Assembly (NCBI RefSeq): GCF_900142185.1
Contig: NZ_FQZZ01000002.1
Coordinates: 494,229-558,228, forward strand
From: Lutimaribacter pacificus
GTDB taxonomy: Bacteria; Pseudomonadota; Alphaproteobacteria; Rhodobacterales; Rhodobacteraceae
Length of the DNA stretch: 64,000 nucleotides
Reading direction: 5' to 3'
This document shows, piece after piece, positions 15,031 through 23,391 of the stretch. The translations under genes were made by a program, and so were the position numbers. A model generated the notes under the pieces. That model searched no databases. It was not told where the DNA came from and saw only the letters and a list, made by a program, of their open reading frames with translations. Every line of letters begins with the position of its first letter. Position 1 is the stretch's first letter.

Positions 15031-15488
15031 CAGGTCGGCTCCTCGATTATGTGCTCTTCCCAGTCGTCTTCATCGACCTCGAACTCGGGCACCGTTCTGC
15101 CCTGCATCGACACGCCCGCGCGGTGGACGGTGTCGGCATCGCCCGAAATCAGCGGGTGCCAGTCGAAAAGCGGGCGACCCTGCCACAGCAGCTTATAGGC
15201 GCAGGTTTCCGGCATCCAGTACAGGTTGCGATCCATGTTCTGCGGTTTCAGCACGATGCATTCGGGCACGAACTGGTGGCGGATATCGTACTGGCTGCAC
15301 CGGCAGGTGGCGTCGTCGAACAATCGGCAGGCGACGTTGGTCAGCGCCACCTCGGCGGTGTCCTCGTCCTCCAGCTTGTTCATGCAGCACTTGCCGCAGC
15401 CGTCGCACAGCGCCTCCCATTCGGCGCGGGTCATGCGTTCCAGCGGCACGGTTTCCCAGAACCGGGGGCGAAGCGCGGGCGCGGTCAT
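15030..15488 (-). CDS. YcgN/UPF0260-family cysteine-cluster protein
   Basis: A 152-residue protein of the YcgN family. Conserved cysteines occur in CDGCGKCCMNK, near the N-terminus, and in VACRLF, CRCSQY and PECIVL; they are predicted to bind a metal or iron-sulfur cluster. The function of the family is unknown. I choose the ATG at 15488 because it overlaps the ribF stop as ATGA and matches homologue N-termini (MTAPALRPRFWE); an upstream in-frame ATG lies inside ribF. It is coupled on both sides, to ribF and to ltaE. Confidence 0.88.
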   Translation of the reverse strand: MTAPALRPRFWETVPLERMTRAEWEALCDGCGKCCMNKLEDEDTAEVALTNVACRLFDDATCRCSQYDIRHQFVPECIVLKPQNMDRNLYWMPETCAYKLLWQGRPLFDWHPLISGDADTVHRAGVSMQGRTVPEFEVDEDDWEEHIIEEPT

Positions 15489-16423
15489 GGCGCGGCCAGG
15501 ATCTGTCGCGCGCGGGTGCAATCGTCCTCCATCTGGGCGATCAACCCGTCGAGGCTGCCGAACTTTTCCTCGGGCCGCAGGAACTCGACCAGCCCGATCG
15601 ACAGCTGGGCCCCGTAAAGATCGCCCGAGAAATCGAAGATGAAGGTCTCCAGGTTCGGCCGCTCGCCATTGAACATCGGCCGCACCCCGATCGAGGCCGC
15701 GCCGCGATAGCTGCCCCTGTGCGGCCCGCCCAGCACGTCGACCAGCACCGCGTAGACGCCGAAGCGCGGCGGGTGCAGGTTGTCGATCGACATGTTGGCG
15801 GTGGGATAGCCCAGTTGCCGGCCGCGCTGCTCGCCGCCGATCACCTCGCCCTCGATCCGGTGCCAGTGGCCCAGCATCGCGGCGGCGTCGCGTGGGCGCC
15901 CCTCGCTCAGCGCGTTGCGGATCGCGGTCGAGGATACCTCGCCATCGTCTCCGGCGATCAGCCTGGCGACGGTCACGCCGAACCCCAGTTCGCGGCCGAA
16001 CCGCTCCAGGTCGGTGGCATTGCCCGCGCGGCCCTTGCCGAAACAGAAATCGGCGCCGACGACGACATGGCGCAGGCCCAGCCCGCGGTGAATCACCTTG
16101 TTGGCGAAATCCCCGGGGCTGAGCCCGGCCAGCGAGGCGTTGAAATTCAGCTCGTACAGCCGCTCGACCCCCAGCTTTTCCAGCCGGTGCGCGCGCGCCT
16201 CACGGCCCATCAGGCGAAAGGACGGGGCGTCGGGCGCGAAATACTGGCGCGGGTGCGGTTCGAACGTCACCACGCCCAGCGGTGCGCCGATATCGGCACC
16301 GGCCTTGCGGGCAAGGTCGATCACAGACTGGTGGCCCAGATGCACGCCGTCGAAATTGCCGATCGCCGCGCTGGCGCCCCGGTCGTCCCCGGCCACGAAG
16401 GTATAGTCGCGGATGATACGCAT
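15485..16423 (-). CDS. ribF: Bifunctional riboflavin kinase/FAD synthetase
   Basis: A 312-residue two-domain enzyme that phosphorylates riboflavin to FMN and adenylates FMN to FAD. The N-terminal nucleotidyltransferase motif GNFDGVHLGH is at 22-31; the C-terminal riboflavin kinase domain has GRQLGYPTANM and GVYAV. The start ATG at 16423 gives the usual RibF N-terminus (MRIIRDY); the frame is open 12 codons further up without family support. The downstream genes ycgN and ltaE overlap in sequence and form an operon with it. Confidence 0.96.
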   Translation of the reverse strand: MRIIRDYTFVAGDDRGASAAIGNFDGVHLGHQSVIDLARKAGADIGAPLGVVTFEPHPRQYFAPDAPSFRLMGREARAHRLEKLGVERLYELNFNASLAGLSPGDFANKVIHRGLGLRHVVVGADFCFGKGRAGNATDLERFGRELGFGVTVARLIAGDDGEVSSTAIRNALSEGRPRDAAAMLGHWHRIEGEVIGGEQRGRQLGYPTANMSIDNLHPPRFGVYAVLVDVLGGPHRGSYRGAASIGVRPMFNGERPNLETFIFDFSGDLYGAQLSIGLVEFLRPEEKFGSLDGLIAQMEDDCTRARQILAAP

Positions 16424-16492
16424 GGGCGCAGGGTTAGCCCCCCGCGCAGGCAGGTGCAAGCGCGATGGTGCGGCCGGCCGGGCGCCGCCGGG

Positions 16493-16675
16493 TCAGGACT
16501 GGTGCGGCCCGCGCAGTTCAAGCATGGCAAGGCGAATCCGGCGCCAGTTGTCGGCCTCGTCCCGGTCGCCCTTGTCCTCGCTTTCGCGCATGCGGCGGGC
16601 GGCTTCGGCGATGGCCCTGGGTCCGCGCGCCTGCATCAGGGCGCGGGCGTATTGCGTGGTCTGCATCGTATCCAT
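16493..16675 (-). CDS. Small conserved hypothetical protein (60 aa)
   Basis: A 60-residue, mostly helical, charged protein (QYARALMQARGPRAIAEAA, then a DKGDRDEADNWRRIRLAML segment). It has no signal peptide or membrane helix. A good ribosome-binding site (GGAGG, nine bases before the ATG at 16675) supports it as a real gene. Similar short proteins are common in Rhodobacteraceae, function unknown. It is 69 bases upstream of ribF on the same strand and could be the first gene of that transcript. Confidence 0.7.
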   Translation of the reverse strand: MDTMQTTQYARALMQARGPRAIAEAARRMRESEDKGDRDEADNWRRIRLAMLELRGPHQS

Positions 16676-16788
16676 GGTAAGACACCTCCGGTTCGATTTC
16701 CCGGTGTCACCGGGGCATCAAAGGTGCCGTGGCGATGGCCTGCAATCAACAGGGCAGGGGCCGGGGGGGCGATTCCGGCGGTAAGCCG

Positions 16789-17094
16789 CTAACGAAGGCA
16801 GAGGTACAGGCGCTCGATCGAATAGGCATATTGCCCGGTGGGAATATTGCGCGTGCTGGTGAACTCGGCCCGTTTCTTGTGGCCTTTCGAACAGATGCGG
16901 GCGGCTTCGGCGTTTGCCTTCTGGATCGCCGCGGCGCGGACATCCGGCGTTGCGAATTCCAGCATGTTCCCGTTGAGCTGGATGCTGACACTGTCACCGT
17001 TGTACTGGGACACTGCCGGATTGATATTGTCCACGGTAACACCACAAGCGGCCAGAACCACGCAACAGGCCACGAAAAGAACCGGCTTTTTCAT
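16789..17094 (-). CDS. Small putative lipoprotein
   Basis: A 101-residue protein with a lipoprotein signal sequence: a Lys-Lys start, hydrophobic core and LAAC lipobox with Cys17 as the predicted lipidated residue. The mature part (about 85 residues) contains a YNGDSVSIQLNGN segment and two further cysteines near the C-terminus that could form a disulfide. No known domain recognised. It lies 95 bases downstream of the MaoC gene on the same strand and is probably expressed separately or weakly with it. Confidence 0.75.
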   Translation of the reverse strand: MKKPVLFVACCVVLAACGVTVDNINPAVSQYNGDSVSIQLNGNMLEFATPDVRAAAIQKANAEAARICSKGHKKRAEFTSTRNIPTGQYAYSIERLYLCLR

Positions 17095-17189
17095 TCTGCA
17101 CTCTCACTTCATTACTCGTTGCCTACCAATCGCCCGGAAAGGCGGCGGGAGTCAACTTATAAGATAGTAAAAGTTTTTCAGTTCTCGTA

Positions 17190-17633
17190 TCAGTCGAATT
17201 TCCCCGTGGGTGCCAGAACCGTCGCCTCGCCGATCAGCACCTTCTTGCCATCGACAAGGCAGCGGGTTTCCAGTTGCACGCGGCGCTTGGCATAGTCGAT
17301 GCCGATCACCTCGACCTCGGCCAAGACGGTATCGCCGGGGCGCACCGGGCCCAGGAATTTCAGCGACTGGCCCATGTAGACGGTGCCGTGGCCGGGCAGT
17401 TGTTCGCCGATCACGGCCGAGATCAGCCCGGCGGTCAGCATCCCATGCGCGATGCGGCCTTCGAAGATCGTGTCGCGGGCGTAATCGTCGTCCAGATGCA
17501 CCGGGTTCCGGTCGGTCGAGACCTGGGCGAACATCTCGATATCCTCGTCGGTGACGGTTTTGCGCAGGTGGCGCACCATCCCCATTTCGATTTCCTCGAT
17601 GGTGATCGTTCCACGCGGCAGGTTGTCCAACAT
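17190..17633 (-). CDS. MaoC-family (R)-enoyl-CoA hydratase-like protein
   Basis: A 147-residue single hot-dog-fold protein. The hydratase 2 motif DRNPVHLDDDYA, with the catalytic Asp and His, is followed by FEGRIAHGMLTAGLIS, both hallmarks of MaoC/PhaJ proteins that hydrate trans-2-enoyl-CoA to (R)-3-hydroxyacyl-CoA. A possible role is feeding fatty-acid intermediates to polyhydroxyalkanoate or general acyl-CoA turnover. GGAGG sits seven bases before the ATG at 17633. Confidence 0.9.
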   Translation of the reverse strand: MLDNLPRGTITIEEIEMGMVRHLRKTVTDEDIEMFAQVSTDRNPVHLDDDYARDTIFEGRIAHGMLTAGLISAVIGEQLPGHGTVYMGQSLKFLGPVRPGDTVLAEVEVIGIDYAKRRVQLETRCLVDGKKVLIGEATVLAPTGKFD

Positions 17634-17734
17634 CCGGCCCTCCGTCTGCTTGTCCGGGTAATTTTCAGACGGTTTCCCGTCATGTCTGGCAACTTTATTA
17701 CTTCGCAGGCGCAGAAAATCAAGCGCAAAATGCC

Positions 17735-18610
17735 TCAGCGCAACTGGCCTATGGCATAGGTCGGGTTGGACATTTCCCTTTCAAGATAGCTGTTTAGCGC
17801 CGCTTCGTCGGGCTGCTGCGTTGTCTTTGTTTCCTGCCGGGCCAGCCCGCCGGTGATGAAGAGGGAATCGATATCCTCACCCAGCGCACCCTGGATGTCG
17901 GTGGCGATGCCATCGCCCACCGCCAGAATCGCGTTGTCGCGGATATCGCGCCCCAGCGCCGCCAGCCGCCTGCGCGCCAGATCGTAGATCGGCGGGTGGG
18001 GCTTGCCGAAATAAAGGCTTTCGCCCCCCATCTCGGTATAAAGCCGCGCCAGCGCACCGGCGCACCATTCGCGCCGCTCGCCCCGGTCCACCACGATATC
18101 GGGATTGGCGCACAGCAGCTTCAGCCCCTTCTGCTTGGCATACAGGAATTGCGGGCGGTTCACCGCCGGGTCGGCCATCGGATCGAACGGGCCACAGCAG
18201 ACGATGCCCTCGGCGTCTTCCAGATCGACAAGCTGCACGTCGACCGGGTTGTCGATGATCGACATTGGTTCAAAGAACTCTTCGTCGCGCTCCCATTCGC
18301 CCATGAACCACAGTTTCCGCCCGACCGCGCCAAGGAACATCGCCGAGCGGGCGCTGTCGCCGCTGGTGGCGATGGTGTCCCAGGCGTCCTCGGGCACGCC
18401 GAACTGGCGCAACTGTTCTTCGACCCCCTTGCGCGGCTTGGGCGAGTTCGTGACCAACACGACAACCCCGCCATTCGCGCGATAGGCCTGCAATGCCGCC
18501 ACGGCCGAGGGGATCGCGCGCACCCCGTCATGCACGCATCCCCAAAGATCGACGAACATCGCGTCGTAGAGATGGGAGATGTCGGAAAGGGCTTCGATGA
18601 TCCGGGGCAT
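17735..18610 (-). CDS. TIGR01459-family HAD hydrolase
   Basis: A 291-residue HAD-superfamily phosphatase of the NagD-like (type IIA) group. Motif I is unusual for the family type, FVDLWGCVHDG at about 19-29, with Asp21 as the nucleophile; motif II is LVTNSPKPRKG; and motif IV is VGDGIATDIQGA. NagD-like enzymes act on sugar phosphates or nucleotides, but the substrate of this subfamily is unknown. I start at the ATG at 18610; a longer in-frame extension lacks a ribosome-binding site and family similarity. Confidence 0.88.
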   Translation of the reverse strand: MPRIIEALSDISHLYDAMFVDLWGCVHDGVRAIPSAVAALQAYRANGGVVVLVTNSPKPRKGVEEQLRQFGVPEDAWDTIATSGDSARSAMFLGAVGRKLWFMGEWERDEEFFEPMSIIDNPVDVQLVDLEDAEGIVCCGPFDPMADPAVNRPQFLYAKQKGLKLLCANPDIVVDRGERREWCAGALARLYTEMGGESLYFGKPHPPIYDLARRRLAALGRDIRDNAILAVGDGIATDIQGALGEDIDSLFITGGLARQETKTTQQPDEAALNSYLEREMSNPTYAIGQLR

Positions 18611-18683
18611 GGGGGAACCTGTCGCAAGTAGCTCTGCCCCGGTATGACCGAGACAGGCAGGCATTTCCACCGCGAATCCCGCC

Positions 18684-19169
18684 TCAGCGCGCCTCGGCCA
18701 GCAGCGCGTTCAGATCGAGCGGCGCGTTTGCCATCGCCAGCTCGCCCTTCGCGTCGCGCGGCCAGTCCTCGGGCGCACGGTCGCGGTAGATCTCGATCCC
18801 GTTGTTGTCGGGGTCGCGGAAATAGATCGCTTCCGACACGCCGTGATCGGCGGCGCCGTCCAGCTCTACCCCCGCATCCAGCACGCGCTTCAGCGCAGCC
18901 CCCAGCGCGGCACGGTCTGGATACAGGAACGCCACGTGATACAGCCCCGTATGGTGGGGCGCGGGCGGCGTTCCGCCCCGGCTTTCCCAGGTGTTCAGCC
19001 CGACATGGTGGTGATAGCCGCCGGCCGACAGGAACGCCGCCTGCCCGCCGTATCGCTGTTGCAGTTCAAAGCCCATGACATCGCGGTAAAAGGCGAGAGA
19101 GCGGTCAAGGTCGGCCACCTTCAGATGGACATGGCCGATGCGGGTTTCGGGATGTGTTGTATAGGTCAT
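18684..19169 (-). CDS. VOC-family (glyoxalase/dioxygenase fold) protein
   Basis: A 161-residue vicinal-oxygen-chelate protein with the start RIGHVHLKVADLDRSLAFYR, SAGGYHHHVGLNTWES in the middle and DPDNNGIEIYRD near the end, giving the His/His/Glu metal triad. The pattern resembles CatE-type catechol 2,3-dioxygenases of Bacillus more than glyoxalase I, but activity cannot be fixed from sequence alone. GGAGA precedes the ATG at 19169. It lies 73 bases upstream of the HAD gene on the same strand. Confidence 0.88.
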   Translation of the reverse strand: MTYTTHPETRIGHVHLKVADLDRSLAFYRDVMGFELQQRYGGQAAFLSAGGYHHHVGLNTWESRGGTPPAPHHTGLYHVAFLYPDRAALGAALKRVLDAGVELDGAADHGVSEAIYFRDPDNNGIEIYRDRAPEDWPRDAKGELAMANAPLDLNALLAEAR

Positions 19170-19273
19170 TTCGTATCTCCGTTTGCAGCGAAGATACTGG
19201 CTGCTGGCCTCATGCGGTAGGCACAGCCGCGCACGGGGTCTGTGCGGGCTGCGAAAGGTATGGTTCGATTGCG

Positions 19274-19469
19274 TCGCAACAGAAGGGCATCGCACGGTCG
19301 CGGTCGGGCGATCCGACGATCGGTGTTTGGCAGTTTATCGCGCAGCCACCTCGTCCCCCAGATCGTGGCACTTGCGGCAGCCAATCGCCCGGCCGGGGGG
19401 GCGGCCGTGCGATGCCCGGGCCGCTTCGCGGCTGTTCCGGGCAGGGTGCTCGGTTCAAACCTCGTGAAA
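19274..19469. repeat. Dispersed structured repeat, copy 1
   Basis: This 196-base element fills most of the 345-base gap between the VOC and ppaC genes. It aligns along its whole length with 42894-43086. Its ends form an inverted repeat: GGGCATCGCACGG (19285-19297) and CCGTGCGATGCCC (19405-19417). Inside is a GTCGG-GCGAT-CCGAC hairpin, and after the right arm a GCCGC-TTC-GCGGC hairpin. No coding potential is convincing. It may be a non-autonomous palindromic element or a structured RNA. Confidence 0.85.
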
Positions 19470-19514
19470 GGGCCTTCCGGCCGTCACCAACCGCACACCC
19501 GGCCATCCCCGCGA

Positions 19515-20435
19515 TCAGACGGTAAGGTTCGGGATGATCTGTTTCTTGCGGCTCATGATGCCGGGCAGAACCACGGTGTCGCCGCTGACCGTCGCGCCAA
19601 AGCTTTTCTCGGCCAGCGTCCTGACCAGATCGTTCGGCACCAGCAGCGTGGCCTCTTCGTTCAGGATGTCCACGACGAACAGCAGCACCTGGTCGGCGCC
19701 GTCTTCTTTCGCCACGTCCACCATCGAGGCCATCAGGCTGTCCTTGCGGTCCAGCACCAGCTTGGGCGCGGTGGTTTCCAGAACGCTGACGCGGAAATCC
19801 TTGCCGCCCACGGTGTATTCCTTGCTGTCCATGCGCAGCAGTTCGGCATCGGAAAAGGCGGACACGTCCGACTTCGCCGCGAACATCTCGGACGCGTAGG
19901 CGCCGATATCGACACCCAGATCGGCCGCCAGCTTTTCGGCCACGGCGCGGTCGTGATCGGTGGTGGTGGGGCTGCGGAACTCCAGCGTGTCCGACAGGAT
20001 GCAGGACAGCATCAGGCCCTTGATCCGGTCCGGCGCGCTGGCGGCATCGTCACCCATCAGGTCGTGCAGGATGGTCGCGGTGCAGGCCAGCGGGCGCACC
20101 GTGATGTCGATCGGGCCCCTGGTTTCCAGCCCGCCCACCAGCTTGTGGTGGTCGATGATGGCGGTCACGTCCAGCGCGCTCACGTTGGCAGGCAGCTCGG
20201 CGGGGTTGTTGGTGTCGACGATCACCGCCTGTGTGCCGTCTGCGATCTCGGTCACGATGCGCGGCTTGGGGCAGTCCCAGCGGGTCAGGACAAAGGCGGC
20301 CTCGGTATTCGGTTCGCCCAGCAGGACGGCCTCGGCCGGGGTGTTCTTTACCTCGTTCAGGTACCAGGCCCAGATGATGGGCGAGCCGGTGGAATCGGTG
20401 TCGGGGGATTTGTGCCCGAATACAAGAGTGGTCAT
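19515..20435 (-). CDS. ppaC: Manganese-dependent inorganic pyrophosphatase
   Basis: A 306-residue class II (DHH-family) pyrophosphatase that hydrolyses pyrophosphate to phosphate. The metal ligands are visible: His8 and Asp12/Asp14 in GHKSPDTDS, Asp74 in VIVDTNN and DHH at 95-97. The C-terminal domain carries the conserved PGIMSRKKQ substrate-binding lysines and arginine. The start at 20435 gives the normal length; the frame continues upstream without support. It stands alone, divergent from the DUF2161 gene. Confidence 0.95.
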   Translation of the reverse strand: MTTLVFGHKSPDTDSTGSPIIWAWYLNEVKNTPAEAVLLGEPNTEAAFVLTRWDCPKPRIVTEIADGTQAVIVDTNNPAELPANVSALDVTAIIDHHKLVGGLETRGPIDITVRPLACTATILHDLMGDDAASAPDRIKGLMLSCILSDTLEFRSPTTTDHDRAVAEKLAADLGVDIGAYASEMFAAKSDVSAFSDAELLRMDSKEYTVGGKDFRVSVLETTAPKLVLDRKDSLMASMVDVAKEDGADQVLLFVVDILNEEATLLVPNDLVRTLAEKSFGATVSGDTVVLPGIMSRKKQIIPNLTV

Positions 20436-20574
20436 TGGCTGTGCCTCGTTCGAATGCGCATTTTCGCGCGCCTTATAGGAGGGTGTCGCGGGCTTGTCAC
20501 CTGCTGCGTCGCAGCATGTCGGGCGATGCATGGCGGAATTGCACCAGCCCGCCCCGCAGGCTAGGGGTTTGGCC

Positions 20575-21243
20575 ATGGCACGGGTGGCGGAAACCGATCT
20601 CTATGCGCCGGTCAAGGCGTTTCTCCAGGCGCAGGGATTCGAGGTCAAGGCCGAGATCGCGGGCGTCGACGTAATGGCCTGTCGCGACGATGCCCCGCCG
20701 GTGATCGTCGAGTTGAAGGCGGGGTTTTCGCTGGCCCTGCTGCACCAGGCCTGCGAAAGGCTGGCGGTGTCCGAGACGGTGTATGTCTGCGTCCCGCGGC
20801 AGACCGGGCGGGCCAGCTGGAAGGCGCTGCAGGCGAATGTCCGGCTGTGCCGGCGGCTGGGGCTGGGGGTGATGACGGTGCGGTTGCGCGACGGGCTGGT
20901 CGAGGTTCATGCCGATCCCGGCCCCTATGCCCCGCGCCGCGCGCCGCGCAAAACCGCGCGGTTGTTGCGGGATTTCGCGCGGTTGCAGGGCGACCCCAAT
21001 ACCGGCGGCACGCGCGGGCAGGTGATGACGCCCTACCGGCAGGACGCGCTGACGATCGCCGCGCATCTGGCGGTGTCGGGCGCGGCCAAGGGCGCCGAGG
21101 TCGCGCGCGCCACCGGCGTTGCCAACGCCACGCGCGTAATGGCAGACAACCATTACGGCTGGTTCGTCCGTATCCGAACCGGCATCTACGACCTGACCGG
21201 CGCCGGCCGCGCGGCGATCACGGATCGAACGCCAGCGGCGTGA
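20575..21243 (+). CDS. DUF2161 protein, predicted PD-(D/E)XK phosphodiesterase
   Basis: A 222-residue protein. The N-terminal half shows a nuclease-like pattern: KAEIAGVDVMAC supplies an aspartate and VIVELKAGF an ExK, matching the PD-(D/E)XK active-site arrangement. The C-terminal half (after TPYRQDALTIAAHLAVSG) looks like a winged helix. This fits DUF2161, predicted to be a DNA-acting phosphodiesterase of unknown role. The start is uncertain: I use ATG 20575, but in-frame ATGs at 20530 and 20494 exist. Its last 26 bases overlap the convergent TraB/GumN gene. Confidence 0.8.
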   Translation: MARVAETDLYAPVKAFLQAQGFEVKAEIAGVDVMACRDDAPPVIVELKAGFSLALLHQACERLAVSETVYVCVPRQTGRASWKALQANVRLCRRLGLGVMTVRLRDGLVEVHADPGPYAPRRAPRKTARLLRDFARLQGDPNTGGTRGQVMTPYRQDALTIAAHLAVSGAAKGAEVARATGVANATRVMADNHYGWFVRIRTGIYDLTGAGRAAITDRTPAA

Positions 21244-22204
21244 TGGTGAACCCCTGCTGTTCCAGCAGATGCAGAACTCCTGTCTCTCCCGGCAGATGCG
21301 CAGCACCGGCGGCGATGAAAACTGTCTTGCCCTCAGCCTCGGTCAACAGCAGGTCGACCCATGCCCGGTTGCGTTTTGTCAGCAGCAACTCCTCGAATAT
21401 GGCAAAGTCCCGCTCGGCCTCCGCGCCGCCTTCGGTCAGGGACAGATGCCGGGAAAACTCCCAGATCAACGCGATCTCGCCCGCCAGGTAGCGTTGCAAC
21501 AGGGTGTGTTGCAGATCGTCCGCCCGGTCGGCAAAGGCGAAGGACAGGCGCAGGATCTCGATCTGCTTGTCCGCCGGGTATATGTCGAACAGCGTCATCG
21601 CGGTGCGCCAGTCCTCGAGCGAGCGATCGGGCACGTCCGTCGCGGCGGCGGCCCTGGCCAGGCTTTCGTCGATGCCTTCGGCCGACAGCGCACCGTTGCG
21701 GGCCTGGCACGGGCCGATGCCCAGCATCATCGAGCCCCAGATCGGTTTCATCTTGGCGGCCATGAAGCCGGGAAAGCCGCGGGCCGCCATCTCGGCCTTG
21801 AACAGCTGCCATTCCCCGTCCTCGAGCAGGTCGGGCAGGGTGGGGCCGTCGGTGATGAACATCAGCCCGGGGTCCGAGCCGAAGGCGGCCTGCAGCCGGG
21901 CCTTGTCGGCGCGGTTCATCTCGAAATAGGCGCTGTCGGCCCGGGTAATGTACGGGGTCAGCGCGGCGGCATGGGCCTCGGTCCGGTCGTGCCGGATGTG
22001 GTAGGTGCCGAAGATCGTCAGGCGGGTATCGCCCCGCTCGGCCTGCCACAAAAGCCCCGTGGGGTAGGGCGTGTCGGCAATAGCGGCATCCAGCGTGGCG
22101 CGCGTGTCGGCGGGCAGCCCGGCGATCAGGTCGGTGCCTTCGCACAGCGCCAGGGCGGGCCCGGCAAGCCCGAGGAACACGAGAAACCCGATCACGATGC
22201 GCAT
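21218..22204 (-). CDS. TraB/GumN-family protein
   Basis: A 328-residue exported protein with a signal peptide (about residues 1-19, ending ALA). It has the TraB/PrgY/GumN (TIKI-like) motifs: FGTYHIRHD near residue 67, SAYFEMN, and FIAAGAAHLPGETGVLHLL near the C-terminus. The two His/Glu-containing motifs make up a putative metal-dependent hydrolase centre, shown to be a protease in animal TIKI proteins; the role in bacteria is not settled. It overlaps the 3' end of the DUF2161 gene. Confidence 0.88.
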   Translation of the reverse strand: MRIVIGFLVFLGLAGPALALCEGTDLIAGLPADTRATLDAAIADTPYPTGLLWQAERGDTRLTIFGTYHIRHDRTEAHAAALTPYITRADSAYFEMNRADKARLQAAFGSDPGLMFITDGPTLPDLLEDGEWQLFKAEMAARGFPGFMAAKMKPIWGSMMLGIGPCQARNGALSAEGIDESLARAAAATDVPDRSLEDWRTAMTLFDIYPADKQIEILRLSFAFADRADDLQHTLLQRYLAGEIALIWEFSRHLSLTEGGAEAERDFAIFEELLLTKRNRAWVDLLLTEAEGKTVFIAAGAAHLPGETGVLHLLEQQGFTITPLAFDP

Positions 22205-22319
22205 GGCTTTTCCTTTTGCTTCTGCGGCAGGCTACGCGCCCGGAGCGGCGGTAGCAATTCCGGCAGGATTTTACCGTATCCGCAGATCATGCCGGTGCAT
22301 CGGACCTGCTTTTCCGGGA

Positions 22320-23342
22320 TCATGTCGACAGCGCTTCGAGAATGGCCTTTGTCCTGGGCATCCGTTCGAGGGTCGCCGAGATACGCGACCGCCAGGCCGG
22401 TCCGCGTTCCAGGGCTGTTTCAAGGGCCTCCTTCAGGTCTTCCGGGCGGTCCTGGTGCAAGACCTCGATCAGGAATTCCGCCTGGGCACGATCCTTTCTC
22501 GACTTCAATTCGTCCGGGCCTCCGCGGCGCCTGTCCGCAACGATCAGTTTGTGGATGGCAAACCGTTCGGGACGGGGGACCTGAATAAGGACGCCGGACC
22601 GGTAAAGAAGTGGGGATTGCAGTGGTTCGGCAATCAGGTAGTTGAGAAAATGCAGGCTTTGCGCACTGACACCAAGGGCGGGAAGGTCACGAAGTTCCTC
22701 TGTTGCGCTGAATGACGGGGTCAGGAATTCAACCAGCGTCTGACGATCCGTCTGCCGCCATTTCCAGACCCGGCCCTTGTCCAGGACCGGAACGGGATCG
22801 AATTTCATCTCGGTAAATACCTCGGCCAGCGGGGTGTCGACGTTGTCCCCCAGGGCAAGCGACAGGCGTCCGAAGCTGGCAATGTCGATATCGTCGGTCA
22901 TGGCGGCCCGGTCAAAACCGATTCTTATGCCCAGTTCGCCTTCGTAGCATCTGAAAGCCTGAGTGCCGACCAGAGTTCCGCCAAGGCGAAACACGCCGAC
23001 CCTGGCCATGGCGGAGATCACCTGGCCGGTTCCGACATCCGTCATCAGATACCCTTCGGCGCGGAGCGTCCGCATCAGGCGCGCGCGTTCACGCTCGGCC
23101 TGCTTTTCGGTTGTGGCGATTGCTTTCTGTCGTGAAAACCTTTCTCTGAGGTCTTCGCTGTCTTCGCCAATATACCGATCGATGATTTCGTTGCCGATCC
23201 GGTAATGATCGTACCAATAGGCCTTTTTGCCGATGGATTTCAGCTTTGGCGATCCACGCAGGTCGGAGACCGAGCTGTCCTTCAGGGATCGCAGGAGGTC
23301 GGTCCAGGCGGCTGTCCCGGTTGCGGAATGATAATCGACCAT
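22320..23342 (-). CDS. GSU2403-family nucleotidyltransferase-fold protein
   Basis: A 340-residue protein with a helical, charged N-terminal region (residues 50-95 include many Lys/Arg/Glu), then a nucleotidyltransferase core: GG at 121-122 followed by DDID at 150-153, the GG...DxD signature of the pol-beta-like superfamily. The layout fits the GSU2403/NTP_transf_8 group, whose substrate is unknown and which resembles AbiEii-type toxins. The codons appear less GC-rich than in neighbouring genes, which suggests transfer. Two dyad sites lie directly before its ATG. No partner gene is visible. Confidence 0.75.
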   Translation of the reverse strand: MVDYHSATGTAAWTDLLRSLKDSSVSDLRGSPKLKSIGKKAYWYDHYRIGNEIIDRYIGEDSEDLRERFSRQKAIATTEKQAERERARLMRTLRAEGYLMTDVGTGQVISAMARVGVFRLGGTLVGTQAFRCYEGELGIRIGFDRAAMTDDIDIASFGRLSLALGDNVDTPLAEVFTEMKFDPVPVLDKGRVWKWRQTDRQTLVEFLTPSFSATEELRDLPALGVSAQSLHFLNYLIAEPLQSPLLYRSGVLIQVPRPERFAIHKLIVADRRRGGPDELKSRKDRAQAEFLIEVLHQDRPEDLKEALETALERGPAWRSRISATLERMPRTKAILEALST

Positions 23343-23345
23343 CGG

Positions 23346-23377
23346 CTTACCCCACGAAATAATTATTGTGGGGTAAG
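23346..23377 (-). promoter_or_regulatory. Perfect dyad abutting the nucleotidyltransferase start (site 1)
   Basis: On the plus strand CTTACCCCAC (23346-23355) and GTGGGGTAAG (23368-23377) form a perfect 10-base inverted repeat with a 12-base AT-rich centre. Four bases separate it from the ATG at 23342. In RNA the same sequence would form a hairpin that covers the GGGG presumed to be the ribosome-binding site. On the minus strand TTGGGT, 16 bases and TAATTA could be a promoter overlapping this dyad. Confidence 0.6.
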
Positions 23378-23391
23378 AGTAACCCAACTCT

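Noticed and set aside
19450..19465. tRNA T-loop-like GGTTCAAACC in the dispersed repeat
   Set aside because: No acceptor, D or anticodon stems can be built around it, and the second copy lacks the paired stem.
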